From contig JAJECF010000189.1 in the NCBI GenBank assembly GCA_022822125.1, positions 5,518 to 69,517 of the forward strand: a stretch of DNA of 64,000 bases. Reading direction: 5' to 3'. Under the pieces are notes generated by a model. The model saw only the letters and a program-made list of their open reading frames with translations, ran no database searches and was not told the DNA's origin. This document shows, one piece after another, positions 44,288-54,390 of this stretch. A program made the translations under genes and the position numbers. Position 1 is the stretch's first letter. Each line of letters opens with the position of its first letter. The DNA comes from Alphaproteobacteria bacterium (GTDB lineage Bacteria > Pseudomonadota > Alphaproteobacteria > Bin95).

Positions 44288-45217
44288 ATGACGGAACTAC
44301 GGGAGATCGCAGGCGGGCTCCGCTTTCCCGAGGGGCCGGTGGTCCTGCCCGGCGGAGATGTGCTGGTCTGCGAGATCGCGGCCGGGCGCATTACGCGCAT
44401 CGCCCCGGACGGCGCGCGGACGGTCGCGGCGGAGACCGGCGGCGGCCCCAACGGCGCCGCGCTCGGCCCCGACGGGAAGCTCTGGGTCTGCAACAATGGC
44501 GGCTTCGAGTGGTTCGACCGCGACGGCAAGATCTTCCCCCTCGGCTGCGCGCGCGACTATGAGGGCGGCTCGATCCAGCGCGTCGATCTGGAAACCGGCG
44601 CGGTGGAGACCGTCTGGCGCGATTGCGAGGGCGAGCCGCTCAAAGGGCCGAACGACCTCGTTTTCGACCGGGCTGGCGGGCTCTGGTTCACCGACCACGG
44701 CAAGGAGCGCGGGCGCGCGCGGGACGTGACCGGCCTTTTCTATGCGCCGGCCGACGGCGGGCCGGTCCGCGAGGTCGTCTGGCCGCTCAACGGGCCGAAC
44801 GGCGTCGGCCTCTCGCCGGAGGAGGACCGCATATATGTGGCGGAGACGGAGTCCGCGCGCCTCATCGTCTTCGACCTGGAAGCGCCGGGCGTCATCGCCG
44901 GTTCCGGCGGCAGGCGCGTGCGCGGCCATCGCGGGCGCTGCCTCTACGGCGCGCCGGGCCTGCAATATTTCGATTCGCTCGCTGTCGAGGCCGACGGCCG
45001 CATCTGCGTGGCGACCATCCACAATGGCGGCATCACCATCGTCCCGCCGGACGGCAGCGTAGCAGAGCATGTGCCGATGCCCGACCCGGTGACCACCAAT
45101 ATCGCCTTCGGCGGCGAGGGGCTCGGCACCGCCTACATCACCCTCTCCATGTCCGGCCGGCTGGTCTCCCTGCCCTGGGACCGCCCCGGCCTGCCCCTCA
45201 ATTTCCTGAACCGATAG
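44288..45217 (+). CDS. SMP-30/gluconolactonase-like protein
   Basis: A 309-residue beta-propeller lactonase. Family features are GLRFPEGPVVLPGGDVLVCEI with the metal Glu, CNNGGFEWF, GPNDLVFDRAGGLWFTDHG (N-D metal residues), and GPNGVGLSPEEDRIYVAET. It hydrolyses sugar or other lactones. ATG 44288 gives the usual N-terminus. It diverges from the molybdopterin gene with about 60 bases between starts. Confidence 0.9.
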   Translation: MTELREIAGGLRFPEGPVVLPGGDVLVCEIAAGRITRIAPDGARTVAAETGGGPNGAALGPDGKLWVCNNGGFEWFDRDGKIFPLGCARDYEGGSIQRVDLETGAVETVWRDCEGEPLKGPNDLVFDRAGGLWFTDHGKERGRARDVTGLFYAPADGGPVREVVWPLNGPNGVGLSPEEDRIYVAETESARLIVFDLEAPGVIAGSGGRRVRGHRGRCLYGAPGLQYFDSLAVEADGRICVATIHNGGITIVPPDGSVAEHVPMPDPVTTNIAFGGEGLGTAYITLSMSGRLVSLPWDRPGLPLNFLNR

Positions 45218-45225
45218 AGCACGGT

Positions 45226-45325
45226 CCGTTCCATAAACGGATCGTTGATCTATCTCATGGTCTGTTTATTGAACGCAAAGTTTTCGACTCGCTTGAAATC
45301 TCCCTGAATTGTCCATAAATGAGAC
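45226..45325 (+). promoter_or_regulatory. Candidate hipBA regulatory repeats
   Basis: In the AT-rich leader of hipB, CCATAAACGG (45231-45240) and CCATAAATGA (45313-45322) are similar ten-base sequences. The first lies in the inverted repeat CCGTT-ccata-AACGG. HipB proteins autoregulate through such sites; this is a suggestion from sequence and position only. Confidence 0.35.
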
Positions 45326-45349
45326 ATGAAAGCCTCTTGAAATCCATTC

Positions 45350-45700
45350 ATGGAACAAACGGTGGCGAAGCCCGCACACAGAAGCTATTCCCGCTATGCC
45401 CGCGAAGCCGCAGGGCTTCTCGGGCTGGCGATCCGCGCCGCGCGCATCGAACGCGGCCTCAAAGTCGCCGATGTCGCCGAACGCGCCGGGACTTCGCGCG
45501 GCCTCGTGCATCGCATCGAGAAAGGCGAAATGGGCTCCTCCATCGGCGCCGCCTTCGAGGTGGCTGCGATTGTCGGGCTGCGCCTGTTCGAAGCCGAATC
45601 GGCAACGCTGACACGCCATCTATCGAGGGAACGCGACAGGCTCGCCCTGCTGCCGCAATCCGTCCGCACGGGAACGGCGAAGGTGAAGGATGACTTCTGA
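45350..45700 (+). CDS. hipB: HipB-like XRE-family antitoxin/regulator
   Basis: A 116-residue regulator with a helix-turn-helix: LGLAIRAARIERGLKVADVAE and AGTSRGLVHRIEKGEMGSS. It partners the HipA kinase whose gene overlaps its 3' end by 11 bases. It represses the operon and neutralises HipA. The length is somewhat greater than E. coli HipB, with an N-terminal basic extension. Confidence 0.88.
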   Translation: MEQTVAKPAHRSYSRYAREAAGLLGLAIRAARIERGLKVADVAERAGTSRGLVHRIEKGEMGSSIGAAFEVAAIVGLRLFEAESATLTRHLSRERDRLALLPQSVRTGTAKVKDDF

Positions 45701-46970
45701 GCGCCCAGACGCGAAAGCGCCGGAGGAAGTCTATGTCTGGATATGGCTGCCCGGCGCGACGACGCCTGTCGTCGCCGGTCGCATCGCGCGCGGCAGCGGG
45801 CGGCTGATCTTCAACTACGGTCGGAGCTATCTGGGCCGGGACGACCGCATCCCGGTCTACGAGCCGGAGCTGCCGCTGCGCGGCGGAGCGATCCCGCCCG
45901 GAGCCGGGCTGAGCATGGCCGGATGCCTGCGCGACGCCGCGCCCGATGCGTGGGGCCGCCGCGTCATCCTGAACCGGGCCTTCGGGCGCGAAGGCAACGA
46001 TGTCGACACCGTTGCGCTTGACGAGCTGACCTATCTGCTGGAGTCCGGCTCCGACCGCATCGGCGCCCTGGACTTCCAGCGTTCCCCTTCGGAGTACGTA
46101 CCGCGCGCCGTTCAGGCCGCGACGCTCGAAGAGCTTCAGAACGCCGCCGGGAAAGTCGAGAAAGGCGAACCGCTGGCGCCCGATCTCGATGAGGCCCTGT
46201 TTCACGGCACATCGCTCGGCGGCGCACGGCCGAAGGCGATGATCCAGTGTGGCGACACGAAGATGATCGCCAAGTTCTCGTCTTCGACCGACACCTACAA
46301 CGTGGTGAAGGCGGAATATATCGCCATGCGCCTTGCGGCCGGGGCGGGGCTCAACGTCGCCCCCGTGCGTCTTGAGCGTGTCGCCGGCAGGGACGTGCTG
46401 CTGGTCGAGCGTTTCGACCGCGCAAAGGCGAAAGACGGCTGGACGCGCAAGGCGATGGTCTCGGCGCTGACGCTGTTCGGCCTCGACGAAATGATGGCGC
46501 GTTACGCCAGCTACGAAGACCTCGCGGAAATCGTCCGGCACCGCTTCACCTCGCCGAAGGCGACGTTGCACGAGCTGTACGGACGGCTGGCGTTCAACAT
46601 CCTGTGCGGCAACACCGACGACCACGCCCGCAACCATGCGGGCTTCTGGGACGGCGAACGCCTGACCCTGACGCCTGCCTATGACATCTGCCCGCAAAGC
46701 CGTTCCGGCAATGCGGCCAGCCAGGCGATGCTGATCGTCGGCGACAATCGGACGAGCACACTTGCGACCTGCCTTGAGGCCGCGCCCAATTTCCAGCTCA
46801 GCGGGAAAGCGGCGAAGGACATCGTCGCCCGGCAGATCGGCGCCATCCGGGACGCATGGGACGACATCTGCGAGGAAGCCGCATTGACCGAAGTCGAGCG
46901 CAACCTGTTCGGCCAGCGCATGTTTCTGAACGACTATATCTTCGAAGGCGCGGCGAGGGGCCTGCGGTGA
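45690..46970 (+). CDS. hipA: HipA-family serine/threonine kinase toxin
   Basis: A 426-residue HipA-type kinase that in E. coli phosphorylates glutamyl-tRNA synthetase. The HipA N-terminal domain is followed by the kinase core: GGARPKAMI as the P-loop-like segment, the catalytic loop CGNTDDHARNHAGFW and the Mg-binding TPAYDICPQ. All the catalytic motifs are present. Its start overlaps hipB. Nothing else follows on this strand for 4 kb. Confidence 0.94.
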   Translation: MTSERPDAKAPEEVYVWIWLPGATTPVVAGRIARGSGRLIFNYGRSYLGRDDRIPVYEPELPLRGGAIPPGAGLSMAGCLRDAAPDAWGRRVILNRAFGREGNDVDTVALDELTYLLESGSDRIGALDFQRSPSEYVPRAVQAATLEELQNAAGKVEKGEPLAPDLDEALFHGTSLGGARPKAMIQCGDTKMIAKFSSSTDTYNVVKAEYIAMRLAAGAGLNVAPVRLERVAGRDVLLVERFDRAKAKDGWTRKAMVSALTLFGLDEMMARYASYEDLAEIVRHRFTSPKATLHELYGRLAFNILCGNTDDHARNHAGFWDGERLTLTPAYDICPQSRSGNAASQAMLIVGDNRTSTLATCLEAAPNFQLSGKAAKDIVARQIGAIRDAWDDICEEAALTEVERNLFGQRMFLNDYIFEGAARGLR

Positions 46971-47114
46971 CGGGACGTCCGTCGCAGCGGCAGCGGAAGC
47001 GAACGAGGCGACTATGCGGGGCGTGCGGCGGACGCACCGGATACGGGCCGGGGCGACGATCGGGACTTTGTGGACGCGGCCGTTTCAGCCCGCACGGATC
47101 GTGCTCCGGCCTTT

Positions 47115-47909
47115 TCAGGCGACCCACCAGTCCGGGTAACGGCTGCGGAGCGTCCCCCGCGCGCGGTCGCGGGCGGCCCGGTCGGCGAAGACGGCGAAGC
47201 AGGTGGCGCCGCTGCCGGACATGCGGGCGAACGATGCGCCCTCCAGCGCCGCCAGCGCATCGAGGACTTCGCCGACTTCGGGCGCCAGCGATATGGCGGC
47301 TTCCGTCAGGTCGTTGGCGCAGCCGGCGACGTCCGCCACCGTCTGCGGCCAGGGGCGGCTCTCGCGGAACGGGCCGCGCCGCGCGCCGAACACCGCCGGC
47401 GTCGGAAGCGCCACACCCGGATTGGCGAGCAGCAGAGGCGGCGCGGGCCACTCCGGCAGGAGCATCAGGCGCTCGCCGATGCCGGCCATGCCGCAAGTCG
47501 CGCCGGCGAGGCAGACCGGCACATCCGCACCGAGCCCGGCGGCCAGCGCCGGCAGGTCGGCCTCGACGTCCCACAGCCGCGAGAGCAGCCGGAGCGCGGC
47601 CGCCGCATCGGCGGAGCCGCCGCCGAGCCCCGCCGCGACCGGCAGGTTCTTCTCCAGCACCAGCCGCACGCCCCGCCCCGGCGCCAGCGCCCGCGCGGCC
47701 CGCAGCACAAGATTGTCCGCCTCGCCCGCCAGCGCGTCCGCGAACGGCCCGACGACCTCCAGGCTGAGACGGTCGGCGGGCTCGGCGTAAAGCGCATCGC
47801 CCGCCTTCGCGAAGGCGACGAGGCTTTCCAGCAGGTGCAGCCCGTCCGCCCGCCGCCCGACGATATGCAGGTATAGGTTGACCTTCGCCGGCGCCGCCTC
47901 GCGCAACAC
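47115..47909 (-). CDS. ispE: 4-diphosphocytidyl-2-C-methyl-D-erythritol kinase
   Basis: A GHMP kinase of the MEP isoprenoid pathway. The 264-residue protein starts MLREAAPAKVNLYLHIVGRR with the substrate Lys, and the ATP loop is PVAAGLGGGSADAAAA. The C-terminal GASFARMSGSGATCFAVF motif is present. It follows the TPR gene on the same strand (29 bases) and may share a transcript with it and with ETF-QO. Confidence 0.96.
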   Translation of the reverse strand: MLREAAPAKVNLYLHIVGRRADGLHLLESLVAFAKAGDALYAEPADRLSLEVVGPFADALAGEADNLVLRAARALAPGRGVRLVLEKNLPVAAGLGGGSADAAAALRLLSRLWDVEADLPALAAGLGADVPVCLAGATCGMAGIGERLMLLPEWPAPPLLLANPGVALPTPAVFGARRGPFRESRPWPQTVADVAGCANDLTEAAISLAPEVGEVLDALAALEGASFARMSGSGATCFAVFADRAARDRARGTLRSRYPDWWVA

Positions 47910-47938
47910 GGGGTGTCAGCCGCTCCGCCGGGCGGCGC

Positions 47939-49585
47939 TCAACTGCAATCGAGCCCGCAGTCGAGCCGCCGCTGCAGGCCCTCGACGCGCTCCGGGTCGG
48001 GATCGAAGTCGAGGGCGCGCCGCCACTGGAACCGCGCCTCCAGCCGGCGGCCGACCTTCCAGTAGGCGTCGCCCAGATGCTCGTTCACCACCGGATCCAG
48101 GGGGCTCAGCGCCGCGGCGCGCTCGAGCTCGCCCACCGCCGCGTCATAGCGGCCGGTGCGGAAATACACCCAGCCCAGGCTGTCGGCGATATAGCCGTCC
48201 CTAGGCTGCAGATCGACGGCCCTGGCCAGCATTTCCTCGGCGCGCTCGTAGCGCTCGCCGCGATCGACCCAGGAATAGCCCAGATAATTCAGCACATAGG
48301 CATGGTCGGGCACGAACTCCAGCGCCTTCAGAAGATCCTGCTCGGCGCGCTCCCAGCGGCGGGTGCGTTCGAGCGCGATGCCGCGCCCGTAATAGAGTCT
48401 CCAGTGCCGGGGCTCGGCCTTCTGCCCGATCCGGGCGATCGCGCGGTCATAGGCGGCCACAGCGTCTTCGAAGCGCTTTTCGCGGCGCAGCAGGTTGCCG
48501 AGTTCGCCGAGCGGGAAGGGGTCGCCCGGCCGCGCTTTCGCCTCCGCTTCCAGAAGCGCTGCCGCGTCCTCGAAACGGTCCAGCGACGCATAGGCCCTGG
48601 CGCGGCTCCTCTGCGCGGCCGGCCGCCAGACCGAGTCGGCCGGTACGGAGCCATAGGCCGCCGCCGCCGCCTCATACCGGGCCCGGTCTGCAAGGAAATC
48701 GCCGGCCAGCAGCATGGCGGCGTGATGATCCGTATCAAGCATGGTTGCGAGCCGGGCATAGACGACGCCTGCCGGAACCCGGCGGCGGTGAAGAATATCG
48801 GCCAGTCCGTAAAGCGCCTCGGCGACACCCCTGGACGGCGTCGAGGCCAGCGGTTCGAGGCGGGCCGGATCCCCGGCGTCGATCGACCCGCCCATAAGGC
48901 GGTAGCGCTGCAAATGCCGCCGGGCGGCCTCGGCGTCGCCGGCGGCCATCCGGAACGCCGCCTCGGCCAGAACGCTGCGCATGCCGGCGCCCGCCCTCTG
49001 CGCGCGCTGGAACGCGCTGCCGGCTTCCTCCGTCCGGCCGGCGTTCTGCAGCAGAAGCGCGCGGTGGAGCATCGCCCAGCCAGCGGCGCCGCGCCCTTTC
49101 TCCGCCTTCGAAAGAGCCGCTTCCGCGCCTGCGCTATCGCCTGTCGCGTGGCGGACCCAGGCGAGGGCGAGCAGCCGGACCGCTTCGGGCAAGGCCTTGC
49201 TCCCGGGCCCTTCGAGCCGCCCGGCCGCCCGCCGCCAGTCATCGCGCGCGATATCGTCCACTGCGAGCCGCAGCGCCACCAGCGCGCCGTCATTCGCCGC
49301 CTTGCCGCCAAATTCGCCCGCCGACAGGGGCGTTTCCATGCGCCTGGCAAGCGCAAGGCTCTCCTCGGCCTGGCCCGCGGCGATGCGCATGCGCAAAAGC
49401 CGGCCCTGCACCTTGAGACTTTCCGGGTCGGCTTCCAGGGCGCGTTCGTAGAAACCGATCGCCGCGGCAAGATCGAACTGTTGCTCCGCATAGCCGGCCG
49501 CAAGCCAGTCTGTGAGAGCCGGCGCGGCCTGCGGGCGGCAGGCGGCCGACAGCAAAAGCGCGAATGCCAGAAGGAAAGCGCGCAT
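47939..49585 (-). CDS. Tetratricopeptide-repeat lipoprotein
   Basis: A 548-residue protein with a lipoprotein signal peptide, MRAFLLAFALLLSAAC, ending at lipobox Cys16, so it is anchored to the inner or outer membrane on the periplasmic side. The rest is a series of TPR units, for example AIGFYERALEADPESLKVQG and GYIADSLGWVYFRTGRYDAAV. TPR scaffolds of this kind in alphaproteobacteria often lie next to ispE. It starts 10 bases after the ETF-QO stop. Confidence 0.9.
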   Translation of the reverse strand: MRAFLLAFALLLSAACRPQAAPALTDWLAAGYAEQQFDLAAAIGFYERALEADPESLKVQGRLLRMRIAAGQAEESLALARRMETPLSAGEFGGKAANDGALVALRLAVDDIARDDWRRAAGRLEGPGSKALPEAVRLLALAWVRHATGDSAGAEAALSKAEKGRGAAGWAMLHRALLLQNAGRTEEAGSAFQRAQRAGAGMRSVLAEAAFRMAAGDAEAARRHLQRYRLMGGSIDAGDPARLEPLASTPSRGVAEALYGLADILHRRRVPAGVVYARLATMLDTDHHAAMLLAGDFLADRARYEAAAAAYGSVPADSVWRPAAQRSRARAYASLDRFEDAAALLEAEAKARPGDPFPLGELGNLLRREKRFEDAVAAYDRAIARIGQKAEPRHWRLYYGRGIALERTRRWERAEQDLLKALEFVPDHAYVLNYLGYSWVDRGERYERAEEMLARAVDLQPRDGYIADSLGWVYFRTGRYDAAVGELERAAALSPLDPVVNEHLGDAYWKVGRRLEARFQWRRALDFDPDPERVEGLQRRLDCGLDCS

Positions 49586-49595
49586 GCGGCCGGCC

Positions 49596-51239
49596 TCACA
49601 TATTTGGATAATTGGGCCCACCGCCGCCTTCCGGCACCGCCCAGACGATGTTCTGGGTCGGGTCCTTGATGTCGCAGGTCTTGCAGTGGACGCAGTTTTG
49701 CGCGTTGATCTGCAGGCGCGGCCCGCCGCCGTCCTCGACGATTTCATAGACCCCCGCCGGGCAGTAGCGCTGCTCGGGCGCATCGAACTCGGCGAGATTG
49801 ACCCGGATCGGCGCGTCCGCGTCCTTCAGCACCAGATGGACCGGCTGGTCCTCTTCGTGATTCGTGCCGGAAAGATAGACCGAGGAGGGCTTGTCGAAGG
49901 ACACCGCGCCGTCCGGCTTCGGGTAGTCGATCGGCTGATAGTCCTCGCGGCGGCCGGTCGCGGCATGGTCCGCGCCGTGGTGGCGCAGCGTCCAGGGCGC
50001 CCGGCCGCGAAGCAGCGTCTGGTCGATGCCGGCATGGAGCATCCCGGCCGCAAGGCCCCAGCGGAAACCGGGGCGGACATTGCGGGCGCGGTGGAGCTCG
50101 TCATGCAGCCAGGAGGCGCGGAAGGCCTCCGGGTAGGCTGTCAGCTCATCGCCTCCTTCAGAGCCTTCCGACAGGCGCCGGAACGCCGCCTCGGCGGCCA
50201 GCATGCCGGTCTTCATGGCGCCGTGGCTGCCCTTGATGCGCGGCACATTGAGGAACCCCGCCTCGCAGCCGATCAGCGCGCCGCCGGGGAACACCAGCTT
50301 CGGCAGCGCCTGCATGCCGCCCTCGTTCACCGCGCGCGCGCCATAGGCGACGCGCTGCCCCCCCTCGAAGAAGGGGCGGATCTTCGGATGGGTCTTGTAG
50401 CGCTGGAATTCATCGAAGGGACTGAGCCACGGATTGCGGTAGTCGAGGGCGACGACGAAGCCGACCGCCACCTGTCCGCCCGCCAGGTGATACAGGAAGG
50501 AGCCGCCATAGGTGCGCCGGTCCATCGGCCAGCCGGCGGTATGGACCACGAGGCCCGGCTCGTGAACCGCCGGATCGACGTCCCACAACTCCTTGAGGCC
50601 GATGCCGTAGGTCTGCGGCTGGCAGTCCCGCCGGAGATCAAAACGGTCCATGAGCTGCTTGCCGAGCGAACCCCGGCAGCCTTCGGCGAACAGCGTGTAT
50701 TTGGCGCGCAGCTCCATGCCCGGCTCATGCGTCGCCCTGGGCTCGCCGTCGCGGCCGACGCCCATATCGCCCGTCGCCACCCCGGCGACCGCCCCGTCCT
50801 CGCGGTAAAGCACTTCCGCGCCTGCGAAGCCCGGATAGATTTCCACTTCCAGCGCCTCGGCCTGCTCGGCCAGCCAGCGGCAGACATTGCCGAGGCTCAC
50901 AATATAGTTGCCGTGGTTGCGCAAGGCCGGCGGCATCAACGGGCCCGGCACCCGGAAGGCGCGCTCGGCGCCGAGGAGGAAAAACCGGTCCTCCGTCACG
51001 GGCGTGTCCAGCGGCGCGCCGAGTTCACGCCAGTCGGGCAGCAATTCGTCGAGCGCGCGCGGGTCCAGAACGGCCCCCGACAGGATATGGGCCCCGATCT
51101 CGGACCCTTTCTCGATCAGACATATGGAGAGCTCGGACCCGGCCTCGGCGGCAAGCTGCTTCAGGCGTATCGCCGCCGCCAGCCCCGCCGGGCCGCCGCC
51201 CACGATGACGACATCGAACTCCATGCTCTCCCGTTCCAT
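49596..51239 (-). CDS. Electron-transfer flavoprotein-ubiquinone oxidoreductase
   Basis: A 547-residue flavoprotein that passes electrons from ETF (acyl-CoA and amine oxidation) to ubiquinone at the membrane. The FAD motif [17 protein letters not shown] is near the start; FYAGAD-type membrane segment ([21 protein letters not shown]), and the C-terminal 4Fe-4S site with [20 protein letters not shown] are present. ATG 51239 matches known starts. ETF and acyl-CoA dehydrogenase genes are not in the window. It diverges from the UDG gene. Confidence 0.95.
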   Translation of the reverse strand: MERESMEFDVVIVGGGPAGLAAAIRLKQLAAEAGSELSICLIEKGSEIGAHILSGAVLDPRALDELLPDWRELGAPLDTPVTEDRFFLLGAERAFRVPGPLMPPALRNHGNYIVSLGNVCRWLAEQAEALEVEIYPGFAGAEVLYREDGAVAGVATGDMGVGRDGEPRATHEPGMELRAKYTLFAEGCRGSLGKQLMDRFDLRRDCQPQTYGIGLKELWDVDPAVHEPGLVVHTAGWPMDRRTYGGSFLYHLAGGQVAVGFVVALDYRNPWLSPFDEFQRYKTHPKIRPFFEGGQRVAYGARAVNEGGMQALPKLVFPGGALIGCEAGFLNVPRIKGSHGAMKTGMLAAEAAFRRLSEGSEGGDELTAYPEAFRASWLHDELHRARNVRPGFRWGLAAGMLHAGIDQTLLRGRAPWTLRHHGADHAATGRREDYQPIDYPKPDGAVSFDKPSSVYLSGTNHEEDQPVHLVLKDADAPIRVNLAEFDAPEQRYCPAGVYEIVEDGGGPRLQINAQNCVHCKTCDIKDPTQNIVWAVPEGGGGPNYPNM

Positions 51240-51302
51240 GTCCCGCCCTTTCCATACGGCGCGCAATTTGCGCTAAAATAGGCCAGACATTCGGGCTGCG
51301 CC

Positions 51303-52079
51303 ATGACCGAACGGGACCCGTTGCTTGCGGCGCTGGAGTGGCAATTGGCTGCCGGAGTGGACGAGGTCGTCGGTTTCGAGCCGGCGAATCGCCTGGCTCC
51401 GCCGCCGGAACCCATAGCGCCGGCCGCCGTGCGCCCCGCATCGGGGACAGCGCCTGTGCCTGCGCGCCCGGGCGCGGACCCGCCGGGCGCTTCGCAGGAC
51501 GCCGCCCGGGCGCGCGATCTGGAGGCGCTGCGCGCATGCCTGCTTGATTTCGACGGCTGCGCGCTTAAAAGGACCGCCACCAACACCGTGTTCGGCGAAG
51601 GGCCCGCCGGCGCCCGGCTGATGATAATCGGCGAAGCGCCGGGGGCGGATGAGGACCGGCAGGGCCGCCCCTTTGTCGGACCGAGCGGACGATTGCTGGA
51701 GCGGATGCTGGCCGCGATCGGGCTGGCGCGCGAGGAGGTCTATATCGCCAACACCGTCTATTGGCGCCCGCCGGGCAACCGCACGCCTTCGGCGGAGGAG
51801 GTGGAAGCCTGCCGGCCGTTCATCGACCGGCAGATCGCGCTGGTGGCGCCGGAGGTCCTGATGCTGGCCGGCGGCGCGGCGGCCAAGACGCTGCTCGGCA
51901 CAACGGAGGGCATCATGCGCCTGCGCGGGCGCTGGCGGCGTTTCGCGACGCCGGAGGGGCCGGTCGATGTCATGCCGACCTTCCATCCCGCCTTCCTGCT
52001 GCGCTCGCCGGCGCGCAAGCGCGAAGCCTGGCGCGACCTGCTGGCGGTCCGGTCCCGGCTGGAGAGCGCCCGCCCGTGA
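51303..52079 (+). CDS. Uracil-DNA glycosylase, family 4-like
   Basis: A 258-residue DNA repair enzyme. Motif GEAPGADEDRQGRPFVGPSG around residues 104-123, NTVYWRPPGNRTP and the late MPTFHPAFLLRS supply the uracil pocket. Two Cys pairs typical for the iron-sulfur cluster are suggested by RACLLDFDGCAL and VEACRPFI. A proline- and alanine-rich N-terminal linker precedes the domain. Its TGA overlaps the GTG of the lytic transglycosylase gene. Confidence 0.92.
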   Translation: MTERDPLLAALEWQLAAGVDEVVGFEPANRLAPPPEPIAPAAVRPASGTAPVPARPGADPPGASQDAARARDLEALRACLLDFDGCALKRTATNTVFGEGPAGARLMIIGEAPGADEDRQGRPFVGPSGRLLERMLAAIGLAREEVYIANTVYWRPPGNRTPSAEEVEACRPFIDRQIALVAPEVLMLAGGAAAKTLLGTTEGIMRLRGRWRRFATPEGPVDVMPTFHPAFLLRSPARKREAWRDLLAVRSRLESARP

Positions 52080-53944
52080 GGGGCCTTGCGCTCGCCATAT
52101 TGACGGCCTGGAGCGGCGCCGCCGGGGCCGCCGAATTCCGGGTTCTGTCCCCGGCCGATACGGACCGCTATGTGCGCCTGTTCCAGCTGGAGGCGGAGGA
52201 CCGCTGGGACGAATCGGACGCGCTGGCGAAGGACGTCGAGAACCCGCTGCTGATGGGCCATGTCCTTTACCGGCGTTACGCCGTCTCGCGCGACTATGTC
52301 ACGCCTTACGAGGAATTGCGGGCCTGGCTGGAGGCCTATAGCGACCATCCGGGCGCGCGCGAGGTGTCGCGCCTTGCGCTCAAGCGCCGCCCGCCGGGCG
52401 CGCTGCCGCCGCCGCCGGAGAAGCACCCGCCGGTGCGCAAACCCAACCCGGTTTTCGTCGCGGCGCCCCTGCGGAAGCCGCCGACGGCGGTCGGCACGAT
52501 CTATGCCAGGATCATCGAGCAGCATCTGCGCGACGAGCGGCCGGACCTGGCGCATAACCTGTTCCGCGACGCCGCCGTGCATCGCGCGCTCGGGCGGGAC
52601 TACGCCGACAAGCTGCGCGCCGATATCGCCTTTGTCTTCTATCTTTTCGGCAAGGATGCGGAAGCCTACAGCCTCGCCTCGCGGCGCGCGGAGCCGGCGC
52701 AGGACCGGGTGTCCCTGCTGCACTGGGTCGCCGGCCTGTCGGCGCACAGGCTCGGCTGGCATGCCACCGCCGCCCGGCATTTCGCGGCTCACGCCCGGTC
52801 TCCCGCCGCCTCGCCCTGGAATGCGTCCGCCGGCGCCTTCTGGGCGGCCCGGATGCTGCGCCGGATCGGGCGCCCGGGCGAGGCCGACACATGGCTCCGG
52901 GACGCGGCGCGCCACAACCGCACCTTCTACGGCATGCTCGCCCGCGAGCAGCTCGGCCTGCCGCACGGGCTGAATTTCGAGCCGCCTTCGCTCGATGAGG
53001 CGGACCGCCTGCGGATTCATGCCGAGCCGGCGGCCATTCGCGCGCTGGCGCTCGCCGAGGTCGGGCGCACGGTCGAGGCGGAAGCCGAAATGCGCCGCGC
53101 TCTCGCCGATGCCGATGCGGACACGACGCGCGCCCTGCTGGCCGCCTCCGCCGCCGCCCGTCTGCCGCGCGCGGCGCTGCTGGCCGGGCGCCGCCTGCTC
53201 GGCAGCGGCGGCACGCCCCGCGATCTCGCGCTTTATCCGCTGGCGCCCTGGGAGCCGGAGGGCGGTTACGGGCTGGACCGGGCGCTGCTGCTCGGCTTCA
53301 TGCGCCGCGAGAGCGCCTTCGACACGCGCGCGTCCAGCAGCGCCGGCGCGCGCGGGCTGATGCAGATCATGCCGTCCACCGCCAATGCCGTCGCCGCCGG
53401 GGAACGGTTCAGCGGCAGGACGCTCAAGCGCCTGCTGGAGCCGGAGCTCAACCTGACGCTCGGCCGCGACTATCTGCGCATGCTGCTCGAAAAGAAGGAG
53501 GTTTCAGGCGACCTGCTGAATCTCGCCATTGCCTATAACGCAGGCGCCGGCAGACTCCGCCGCTGGAACGCGACGGTGCGGCATCTGGGCGACCGTCTGC
53601 TGTTCATCGAGAGCCTGCCCGCGAAGGAAACCCGCCTGTTCGTCGAGCATGTGCTCACCAATATCTGGGCCTATCGCGCGCGCCTCGGCCAGGGGCGGCC
53701 GAGCCTGGCGGCGCTGGCGGCCGGCAAGCCCCCGCTCTATAAGGCGCTGGACAGCCTGCGGGCGGATGCGAGCCCCGCCCGCCGCGCATGCGACGCCCCC
53801 TTCGCCCCGGAGGCCTCCCCGCAATGCCAGGAACCATCGACGACAGCCGCCCCTTCATCCCCGTGCGCATTGCCGTGCTCACCGTCTCCGACACGCGCAG
53901 CGCAGCCGACGACCGCTCCGGAGACACGCTGGTCGAGCGGTTAA
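52076..53944 (+). CDS. Soluble lytic murein transglycosylase
   Basis: A periplasmic enzyme that cuts peptidoglycan glycan strands. From GTG 52076 the 622 residues begin with a signal peptide (VRGLALAILTAWSGAAGAAEF), followed by an alpha-helical superhelix and a C-terminal SLT domain with catalytic Glu in MRRESAFDTRASSSAGARGLM and the NLAIAYNAGAG motif. The last 40 residues overlap moaB by 121 bases and have the look of a frame read through another gene, so the original stop may have been lost. Confidence 0.92.
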   Translation: MRGLALAILTAWSGAAGAAEFRVLSPADTDRYVRLFQLEAEDRWDESDALAKDVENPLLMGHVLYRRYAVSRDYVTPYEELRAWLEAYSDHPGAREVSRLALKRRPPGALPPPPEKHPPVRKPNPVFVAAPLRKPPTAVGTIYARIIEQHLRDERPDLAHNLFRDAAVHRALGRDYADKLRADIAFVFYLFGKDAEAYSLASRRAEPAQDRVSLLHWVAGLSAHRLGWHATAARHFAAHARSPAASPWNASAGAFWAARMLRRIGRPGEADTWLRDAARHNRTFYGMLAREQLGLPHGLNFEPPSLDEADRLRIHAEPAAIRALALAEVGRTVEAEAEMRRALADADADTTRALLAASAAARLPRAALLAGRRLLGSGGTPRDLALYPLAPWEPEGGYGLDRALLLGFMRRESAFDTRASSSAGARGLMQIMPSTANAVAAGERFSGRTLKRLLEPELNLTLGRDYLRMLLEKKEVSGDLLNLAIAYNAGAGRLRRWNATVRHLGDRLLFIESLPAKETRLFVEHVLTNIWAYRARLGQGRPSLAALAAGKPPLYKALDSLRADASPARRACDAPFAPEASPQCQEPSTTAAPSSPCALPCSPSPTRAAQPTTAPETRWSSG

Positions 53945-54375
53945 GGCGCGACGGGCATATACTGGCCGACCGGGCCATTGTCCGCGACGAGATCGACGCC
54001 ATCCGCCGGGCGCTGCGCGGATGGATCGAAGATGAGCAGGTGGATTGCGTCATCGCGACCGGCGGCACCGGCCTCACGGGCCGGGATGTGACGCCGGAAG
54101 CCTTCGAAGGCGTTTACGACAAGCGCATAGACGGCTTCGGCGAGCTGTTCCGCTGGCAGAGCTTCCAGAAGATCGGCGCCTCCACGATCCAGTCGCGGGC
54201 GACGGCCGGCACCGCCGGCGGCACCTACCTGTTCGCCCTGCCCGGCTCGACCGGCGCCTGCCGGGACGCCTGGGACGACATCCTCCACTGGCAGCTCGAC
54301 TACCGCTTCCGCCCCTGCAATTTCGTCGAGATCATGCCCCGCCTCCAGGAGCATGTGACGGGCCGCGGCGGCTGA
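53824..54375 (+). CDS. moaB: Molybdenum cofactor biosynthesis protein B (MoaB/MogA-like)
   Basis: A 183-residue protein that adenylates molybdopterin. Features are PVRIAVLTVSDTRSAADDRSG at the N-terminus, CVIATGGTGLTGRDVTPEAF, and the C-terminal GTYLFALPGSTGACRDAWDDIL. The start at 53824 lies inside the 3' end of the lytic transglycosylase gene, which is unusual and implies co-transcription. It may serve the molybdopterin oxidoreductase at 42156. Confidence 0.94.
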   Translation: MPGTIDDSRPFIPVRIAVLTVSDTRSAADDRSGDTLVERLRRDGHILADRAIVRDEIDAIRRALRGWIEDEQVDCVIATGGTGLTGRDVTPEAFEGVYDKRIDGFGELFRWQSFQKIGASTIQSRATAGTAGGTYLFALPGSTGACRDAWDDILHWQLDYRFRPCNFVEIMPRLQEHVTGRGG

Positions 54376-54390
54376 GCGGCTTCTTGAGAC

